18,931 bases of DNA from contig NZ_JARFPL010000042.1 of assembly GCF_029167205.1 (NCBI RefSeq), positions 1 to 18,931 of the forward strand, in the 5' to 3' direction. The notes beneath the pieces were generated by a model, which had not been told where the DNA came from, did no database searches, and worked only from the letters and a program-made list of their open reading frames with translations. Source of the DNA: Methanocrinis alkalitolerans. GTDB lineage: Archaea > Halobacteriota > Methanosarcinia > Methanotrichales > Methanotrichaceae. How positions within the stretch are numbered: position 1 is the stretch's first letter; each line of letters begins with the position of its first letter. Below, in pieces: positions 14,478 through 18,931 of the stretch. A program made the position numbers and the translations under genes.

Positions 14478-14876
14478 GGTCTCCCAAGAACCGGCTCCCC
14501 CGGGGGGTTACGTCTCCCTTTTGATTTGCGGGTCGGCGGGGATGAGATCTCGAATCCAGTCGACCTCGCTTCCCCTGTTATGTAAAATAATTGCTCAAAA
14601 TATGATATGAATTCTCAACAAATCATTAAAAATGAATATCCCTATTTTGTAAAATGAGAGTTCTAAATCAAATCTTCTGTCTATTATCTAGGATTATATT
14701 CTGGTCATTTCTTTGTAAGATGATTAGTATTGACTTTTCTTTTCATCGATATGTAAAGCCATTACCGCAGATTTAACTGCAAAGTATTAAGGTATTGATA
14801 TGACACTGATCCCACAAGGTTTATATCAAGCAATTAACCCACTATAGCGCGCGTATATTTATCAGAGAGAGGTGAG
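14478..14876 (+). promoter_or_regulatory. AT-rich upstream region and promoter of the cdh genes
   Basis: The first about 100 bases are GC-rich, with CCCCCGGGGGG near 14497-14507 and a T4 run at 14519-14522 that may end aroD transcription weakly. From about 14580 the DNA turns sharply AT-rich. A TATA-like TTTATATC at 14820-14827, with purines before it, would start transcription near 14850 and give a leader of about 28 bases with GAGGTGAG before the cdhA start. The long AT-rich region (14580-14815) carries no gene I can see and may bind regulators; cdh expression is known to be regulated in Methanosarcina. Confidence 0.5.
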
Positions 14877-17315
14877 ATGATGGATAAGATGGAAGGCAGC
14901 TTTGCCGTCGAGGACATGCAGAATGTCCAGATCAACATAGGTGCGATAGTCAAGGAGGTGGAGGAGTGGGACCAACCCATGGGCCCCTTCCCCTATCCGA
15001 GCATTGCCACCCTTCGGGACTGGGACTTCAAGATAATGCAGAGGTACAGGGTATTCTACTCTCCGATCTGCGATCGGTGCACTCTGTGTACCTACGGTCC
15101 CTGCGACCTGACGGGAGACAAAAGGGGCGCCTGCGGCATAGACCAGGCAGCCCAGCAGGGGAGGATCGTTCTCATAGCGGTCCTCATGGGATGCACCGCC
15201 CATGCCGCCCACGGGAGACACCTCTACCACTGGTGCCTGGACAAGTTCGGCGACCTCCCCTTCAAGATGGGCGACGAGATTCTCGTCGACGCTCCCCTCA
15301 CCAGGACGATAGCAGGGATCAAGCCCAAGACCCTCAAGGACTTCGGCCCCGTCCTGGGCTACGTCGAAGAGCAGGTCTCCCAGCTTCTGGCCTGCACCCA
15401 CACCGGTCAGGAAGGAAATTACAAGGACTTCGAGTCGAAGGCGCTCCACGCAGGGATGCTCGACTCCCTGGGCAAAGAGGTCTCAGACCTGATCCAGATC
15501 GTCGCCTACGACATGCCCCGCGGGGACGAAGATGCTCCCCTGGTGGAGTGCGGGATGGGAACCCTCGACAAGAACAAGGCGATCCTCATCACCTACGGCC
15601 ACAACCTGGCGGGCTCCGCAGAGGCGATGTTCTACACCGAGGACAACAACCTCTGGGACAAGGTGGACATCGGGGGCGTATGCTGCACGGCCATCGACAA
15701 CACTCGAATCTGTGAGGGTATCGGCCACCCCGACAAGGAGTTCAACGACAAGTACAGGATGGTCGGGGCGAAGGCGAAGATCGCCGGCGCCATCGGCTGG
15801 TGGAGGAAGATGGTCCGGGGAGACTGCATGGACTGCATCATGGTCGACGAGCAGTGTGTCTGGACCGACGCCATCGTCGATGCCGAGAAGTACAAGATAC
15901 CCCTCATCGCCACCAACGAGAAGATCATGCTGGGCCTGCCGGACAGGACGAACGATCCCGTCGACGAGATCGTCGACGACCTGGTGAACTTCAGGATGCC
16001 CGGCGTCGTCGTCCTCGACCCGGTAAAGGCCGGCGAGGTCGGCGTCAAGACGGCGATCGCCGTCAAGCCGAAGCGGGCCGATATAAGAGAGGCGGACCCC
16101 TTCCTCTCCGAGGAGGATTTCAAGAAGTACGCCGAGTCCTGTACCTACTGTCACTCCTGCCAGTTCGTCTGTCCCCCCCACATCAAGATAGGAGATGTCG
16201 TCCGGGCAGCGGCAGAAGGTAACTACGAGCCCCTGAGCACCACCTACGAGATCTGCGTCGGCTGTCGAAGGTGCGAGCAGGTCTGTCCCCAGGACATACC
16301 GATCCTCAGCCTCTATGCTTACGCCAACAGGGATTACATCAGAAACCAGAAGTTCAAGATGAGGGCCGGCAGAGGTCCCGTCAAGGACACGGAGATCAGG
16401 CGTGTAGGAGCGCCCCTGGTTCTCGGGACGATCCCCGGGGTCATAGCCATCATCGGATGCGGCAACTACCCCAACGGGACCAAAGAGTGCTACGACATCG
16501 CCCGGGAGTTCGTCGACAGAGGGTTCATCGTGGCCGCCACCGGCTGCATGGCGATGGACATGTCCCTTTACACCGACGAGGAGGGCAAGACGATCTGGGA
16601 GCAGTTCCCCGGAGGCTTCGACGGTCGGAACATCTGCAACATAGGCAGCTGCGTCTCCAACGCCCACCTCCACGGGGCGGGCATCAAGGTGGCGACGATC
16701 TTCGCCGGCAGAAACGAGAGGGCGAACTACGACGACATCGCCGACTACATCCTCAGCAAGGTGGGCGCCTGCGGCGTCGCATGGGGTGCCTACTCTCAGA
16801 AGGCCGCCTCCATCGCCACCGGCTTCAACAGGCTTGGGGTCCCTGCCGTCGTCCAGTCCCACAGCGTCATGTACAGGAGGGCGTTCCTGGGCAGGACCGA
16901 CAAGAAGGAGGACTGGGAGATCATCGACGCGAGGGACGGCTCGAGGGTCTACTGCGAGCCTGCGCCGGAGCATATGCTCTACGTCGCCGAGTCCGTCGAA
17001 GAATGCATGTTGATGATGGCGAAGCTCTGCTTCAGGCCCAGCGACAACAACTCGGGCAGGATGATCAAGCTGACCCACTACTGCGACATCAGCATGAAGT
17101 ACTTCGGTTGCATGCCCCCAGACTGGCCGATCTACGTTCGCCACGCCTCCGACCTTCCCCTCAAGTGGAAGGAGGATATGATGAAGGAGCTGGAGTCGAA
17201 GTACGGCTGGGAGATCGACTGGAAGAGGAAGGCGATTCTGAGCGGTCCCATCCGAAAGTCGGACGTCAGCTTCGACCCGACGAACATCGAGAGGAAGATC
17301 AGGGCGAAGAAGTGA
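14877..17315 (+). CDS. cdhA: CODH/ACS complex, CO dehydrogenase alpha subunit
   Basis: Catalytic CO dehydrogenase subunit of the acetyl-CoA decarbonylase/synthase complex; it oxidises CO released from acetyl-CoA cleavage to CO2 in aceticlastic methanogenesis, in the cytoplasm. Of 812 residues, the N-terminal cysteines C65, C68, C71, C76 and C86 (CDRCTLCTYGPC...GAC) match the B/D-cluster region. IGGVCCTA, IGCGNYPNG, GCMAMD and GSCVSNAH fall in the C-cluster (Ni-Fe) part. Two ferredoxin-like motifs, C422/C425/C428/C432 and C460/C463/C466/C470, are the additional clusters of archaeal CdhA. Two Met codons are adjacent; the GAGGTG site fits the second (14880) better, giving 811 residues. cdhB follows 13 bases later. 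Confidence 0.97.
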   Translation: MMDKMEGSFAVEDMQNVQINIGAIVKEVEEWDQPMGPFPYPSIATLRDWDFKIMQRYRVFYSPICDRCTLCTYGPCDLTGDKRGACGIDQAAQQGRIVLIAVLMGCTAHAAHGRHLYHWCLDKFGDLPFKMGDEILVDAPLTRTIAGIKPKTLKDFGPVLGYVEEQVSQLLACTHTGQEGNYKDFESKALHAGMLDSLGKEVSDLIQIVAYDMPRGDEDAPLVECGMGTLDKNKAILITYGHNLAGSAEAMFYTEDNNLWDKVDIGGVCCTAIDNTRICEGIGHPDKEFNDKYRMVGAKAKIAGAIGWWRKMVRGDCMDCIMVDEQCVWTDAIVDAEKYKIPLIATNEKIMLGLPDRTNDPVDEIVDDLVNFRMPGVVVLDPVKAGEVGVKTAIAVKPKRADIREADPFLSEEDFKKYAESCTYCHSCQFVCPPHIKIGDVVRAAAEGNYEPLSTTYEICVGCRRCEQVCPQDIPILSLYAYANRDYIRNQKFKMRAGRGPVKDTEIRRVGAPLVLGTIPGVIAIIGCGNYPNGTKECYDIAREFVDRGFIVAATGCMAMDMSLYTDEEGKTIWEQFPGGFDGRNICNIGSCVSNAHLHGAGIKVATIFAGRNERANYDDIADYILSKVGACGVAWGAYSQKAASIATGFNRLGVPAVVQSHSVMYRRAFLGRTDKKEDWEIIDARDGSRVYCEPAPEHMLYVAESVEECMLMMAKLCFRPSDNNSGRMIKLTHYCDISMKYFGCMPPDWPIYVRHASDLPLKWKEDMMKELESKYGWEIDWKRKAILSGPIRKSDVSFDPTNIERKIRAKK

Positions 17316-17328
17316 GGAGGCGGTAAAA

Positions 17329-17874
17329 ATGGCAGTAGACACCACCAAGAACGCTGTTCCCTTCGAGATGGCCCAGATCCCCGGGCCTGAGATGGCGAAG
17401 GCCTACAACACCGCGGTCATAGGCGCCATCGTCAAGAAGGCGAAGAGGCCCCTCCTCGTGGTGGGGGCCGAGCTATTCGAGGATCCCGTGATGTTCGACA
17501 AGGCGATCGAGATCGGCAAGACGGGCGTTCCCATAGCGGCGACCGCCCATTCCATCAAGGGGTTCGTCGAGCGGGGGTACACCGATAACGTCACCATGAT
17601 CGGGCTACATCCCCTGACCAACTACCTCCGGTTCAAGGACTGGCAGGGGCTCGACGGCAAAGGTCAGTACGACGTGGTGATCTTCATGGGTATCTTCTAC
17701 AAGTTTGCCAGCGCCATGTTCTCTGCGCTCAAGAACTTCAACAGGGATATCAAGAGGGTCTCCATCGACCGGTACTACCACGTCAACGCCGACATGACCT
17801 TCGGAAACCTCGCCTTCGACCCGGAGAAGTACCACGAAGCGATAGACGAGGTAATCGCCAAATTGGCGGCGTGA
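17329..17874 (+). CDS. cdhB: CODH/ACS complex, epsilon subunit
   Basis: Small subunit that binds CdhA to form the alpha2-epsilon2 CO dehydrogenase component; its exact role is unclear, possibly stabilising or FAD/electron related. The 181-residue sequence has the family segments AKRPLLVVGAELFEDP, GVPIAATAHSIKGF, YDVVIFMGIFYKFASAMFSALKNF and RVSIDRYYHVNADMTFGN, with a Rossmann-like fold. GGAGG lies about nine bases before the ATG and 13 bases separate it from cdhA, so the two are one unit. T-rich sequence (CTTTTTATTTT, about 17889-17899) follows the stop, a possible terminator. In Methanosarcina cdhC follows closely; here a 402-base gap intervenes. Confidence 0.95.
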   Translation: MAVDTTKNAVPFEMAQIPGPEMAKAYNTAVIGAIVKKAKRPLLVVGAELFEDPVMFDKAIEIGKTGVPIAATAHSIKGFVERGYTDNVTMIGLHPLTNYLRFKDWQGLDGKGQYDVVIFMGIFYKFASAMFSALKNFNRDIKRVSIDRYYHVNADMTFGNLAFDPEKYHEAIDEVIAKLAA

Positions 17875-17956
17875 TCCCTCCCCCATCCCTTTTTATTTTG
17901 GGAGCGGCGATCTCTTGGGTCGCCCGCGGAGGGGAACTATCAAAATCAGGATGATC

Positions 17957-18075
17957 GAGCTCGTGAAGCCCGGATAGATCGGGTTTGAGCTCTGTATGGC
18001 AGCGGAGGTGGGCGAAGATGGGCGGGGTCAGGTCCGGCGATCTAGCCGGAAGATCCCCCACCGGAGCTTCGGCTC
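17957..18075 (+). ncRNA. Candidate structured RNA between cdhB and cdhC
   Basis: Three consecutive hairpins can be folded by eye. The first (17957-17992) pairs GAGCTC with GAGCTC and AAGCCCG with CGGGTTT, 13 pairs with one G-U, a GTG bulge and a seven-base loop. The second (18024-18058) pairs GGGGTC with GA/CCCC around one bulged T, then TCCGGC with GCCGGA. The third (18064-18075) is GAGC-TTCG-GCTC, a cUUCGg tetraloop. No coding frame of quality is present. A T-rich TATA-like stretch near 17889 and a T10 run at 18234-18243 could bound a transcript. It could be a small RNA, an mRNA 3' or 5' element, or a processed spacer. It does not show the conserved cores of RNase P or SRP RNA. Confidence 0.35.
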
Positions 18076-18149
18076 AGAGTGGCCTGAAACGATGGACCGA
18101 TGATATGGAGGGAAGGCTTGACCACCTTTGCCCTCTGGTTTAACGAGCG

Positions 18150-18173
18150 CACTATGGCCGGGCCACGTTAGTG
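18150..18173 (+). other. Fourth hairpin upstream of cdhC
   Basis: CACTATGG can pair with CCA and TAGTG, eight pairs with a CGT bulge and a CCGGG loop. It lies about 50 bases before the cdhC TATA box, in the same non-coding gap as three other hairpins. It could belong to the same RNA or be an operator on DNA. Confidence 0.35.
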
Positions 18174-18220
18174 GGTGAGGATCTATTGGCCCCCTTCGCC
18201 CTCTCTCCGACTTCCATGCA

Positions 18221-18268
18221 TATTTTAAAATCGTTTTTTTTTTCTGATTGTAACCTAGGATAAAGGAG
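18221..18268 (+). promoter_or_regulatory. Promoter region and ribosome-binding site of cdhC
   Basis: TATTTTAAAAT (18221-18231) is a good archaeal TATA box; the transcription start would be near 18250, leaving a leader of about 27 bases. AAAGGAG (18262-18268) lies eight bases before the cdhC ATG. A T10 run at 18234-18243, just after the TATA box, could also terminate transcription coming from cdhB. This suggests cdhC can be transcribed separately from cdhAB. Confidence 0.55.
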
Positions 18269-18276
18269 TTGTAGAA

Positions 18277-18931
18277 ATGGCAGAAGAGATCGAACTGGAC
18301 ATGTCCCCCATGTACGAGGGGGAGCGGATCAGGAAAGGCGACATCTGGGTTGAGATGGGCGGTCCCAAGGCGGACGGCTTCGAGCTCTCCATCGCCGCAT
18401 CGATGGACGATGTTGAGGACGGGAAGGTCACCATCAAGGGCCCCGACATCAGCGAGATGGAAGAGGGCAAGACGATCCCCTTCGGCATGATCTTCAAGGT
18501 AGCAGGCGAGTTGATCGAGCCGGACCTGGAGTCTATCATCGAGAGGCGTAACCATGCTCTCCTCTCCTACGTCCACGGCCTCATGCATCTCAACCAGAGG
18601 GACGCGATCTGGATGAGGGCGGGCCTGGACCTCAAGAAGGCGGGAGTCACCTCCTGGTCACAGATCATGAAGAACGTCATGAACCTCTACAAGGCCGAGA
18701 TGCCGTTCATCGAGAAGATGGAGGCGATCGTCCTCACTTCCCCCGAAGAGGTCACCGCAGGTCTTGCGGAGGCCCACGCCAAGTACGCAGCCAGGGATGA
18801 GCGTGCCAAGGGTCTCCACGACGAAGAGGTGGACGTCTTCTACGGCTGCACCCTCTGTCAGGCCTTCGCCCCGACGAGCGCCTGCGCCGTCACCCCCGAC
18901 AGACCATCACTTTGCGGTGCCATCACCTGGT
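18277..18931 (+). CDS. cdhC: CODH/ACS complex, acetyl-CoA synthase beta subunit, 3' part outside window
   Basis: Beta subunit carrying the Ni-Ni-Fe4S4 A-cluster where the C-C bond of acetyl-CoA is broken or made. 218 codons are visible before the right edge with no stop; the family is about twice that length. It starts MAEEIELDMSPMYEGERIRK, typical for archaeal CdhC, which lacks the long N-terminal domain of bacterial ACS. C191, C194, C203 and C213 (CTLC...C...LCGAITW) have spacings 3, 9 and 10, equal to the A-cluster cysteines of Moorella ACS (506, 509, 518, 528). The later Cys-Gly-Cys that binds the distal nickel lies beyond the window. It has its own TATA box and ribosome-binding site. cdhD and cdhE are not visible. 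Confidence 0.96.
   Translation, partial: MAEEIELDMSPMYEGERIRKGDIWVEMGGPKADGFELSIAASMDDVEDGKVTIKGPDISEMEEGKTIPFGMIFKVAGELIEPDLESIIERRNHALLSYVHGLMHLNQRDAIWMRAGLDLKKAGVTSWSQIMKNVMNLYKAEMPFIEKMEAIVLTSPEEVTAGLAEAHAKYAARDERAKGLHDEEVDVFYGCTLCQAFAPTSACAVTPDRPSLCGAITW

Noticed and set aside
14535..14578. tRNA-like sequence containing TCGAATCC
   Set aside because: The bases on either side do not form a T stem, and no acceptor or anticodon arm could be built.
15483..17348. 621-codon open frame on the - strand opposite cdhA
   Set aside because: Shadow of the GC-rich cdhA codons; the translation has no recognisable domain and cdhA is certain.
18021..18060. Resemblance of GGTCAGGTCCGG to the SRP RNA core
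   Set aside because: The conserved GGAAGGAAGCAGCC part is absent; instead TCCGGC pairs with GCCGGA in an ordinary hairpin.
18028..18588. 186-codon - strand frame across the cdhC start
   Set aside because: Antisense to the conserved cdhC N-terminus and runs through the non-coding gap; no domain recognised.
1..18931. CRISPR array, rRNA genes
   Set aside because: No regularly spaced repeats with unique spacers and no rRNA core sequences were seen on either strand.

Overview
The window is most likely from an acetate-using methanogenic archaeon of the Methanothrix (Methanosaeta) type. The evidence is a carbon monoxide dehydrogenase/acetyl-CoA synthase (CODH/ACS) locus of archaeal form (cdhA, cdhB and the start of cdhC), archaeal-type 3-dehydroquinate synthase II, an archaeal ThiI without a rhodanese domain, TATA-type promoters and GC-rich coding sequence. 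The genus is inferred from gene content and base composition; no marker gene was compared.

Layout. Bases 1-1500 are visibly AT-rich and look acquired: the 3' part of an IS630-family transposase, then a HExxH putative metalloprotease whose 5' end may be frameshifted. From about 1640 the DNA becomes GC-rich. A sulfur-trafficking cluster runs on the + strand: a ThiF/MoeB/HesA-type E1-like enzyme, thiI, iscS and iscU (1774-5228). A P1B-type metal ATPase follows (5537-7426). Convergent to it, on the - strand, lie a signal-less substrate-binding-protein-fold gene (10381-9449), cysK (9356-8427) and a cysE fused to a DUF59/MIP18 domain (8414-7455). A PPC-domain protein (10500-11105, +) diverges from the binding protein. 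A Gate-domain membrane protein (12426-11308, -) diverges from the shikimate-pathway pair aroB'/aroD (12567-14477, +). The CODH/ACS genes occupy the right end, cdhA and cdhB (14877-17874) and a partial cdhC (18277 to the edge), with a 402-base gap before cdhC.

How the genes work together. CysE and CysK make cysteine; IscS takes sulfur from it; IscU, ThiI and perhaps the E1-like protein are plausible recipients for Fe-S clusters, 4-thiouridine and other thiolated products. The CODH/ACS enzyme is itself a large Fe-S/Ni enzyme and the core of acetate cleavage, so the sulfur genes could supply it with clusters.

The most interesting points are the hairpin-rich gap between cdhB and cdhC, the CysE-DUF59 fusion, a palindromic motif shared by the promoter regions of the thiF-like gene and cysK, and clean inverted repeats in two divergent promoter regions. 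No tRNA, rRNA or CRISPR array was seen. All family assignments are from reading the sequence; no database search was run.
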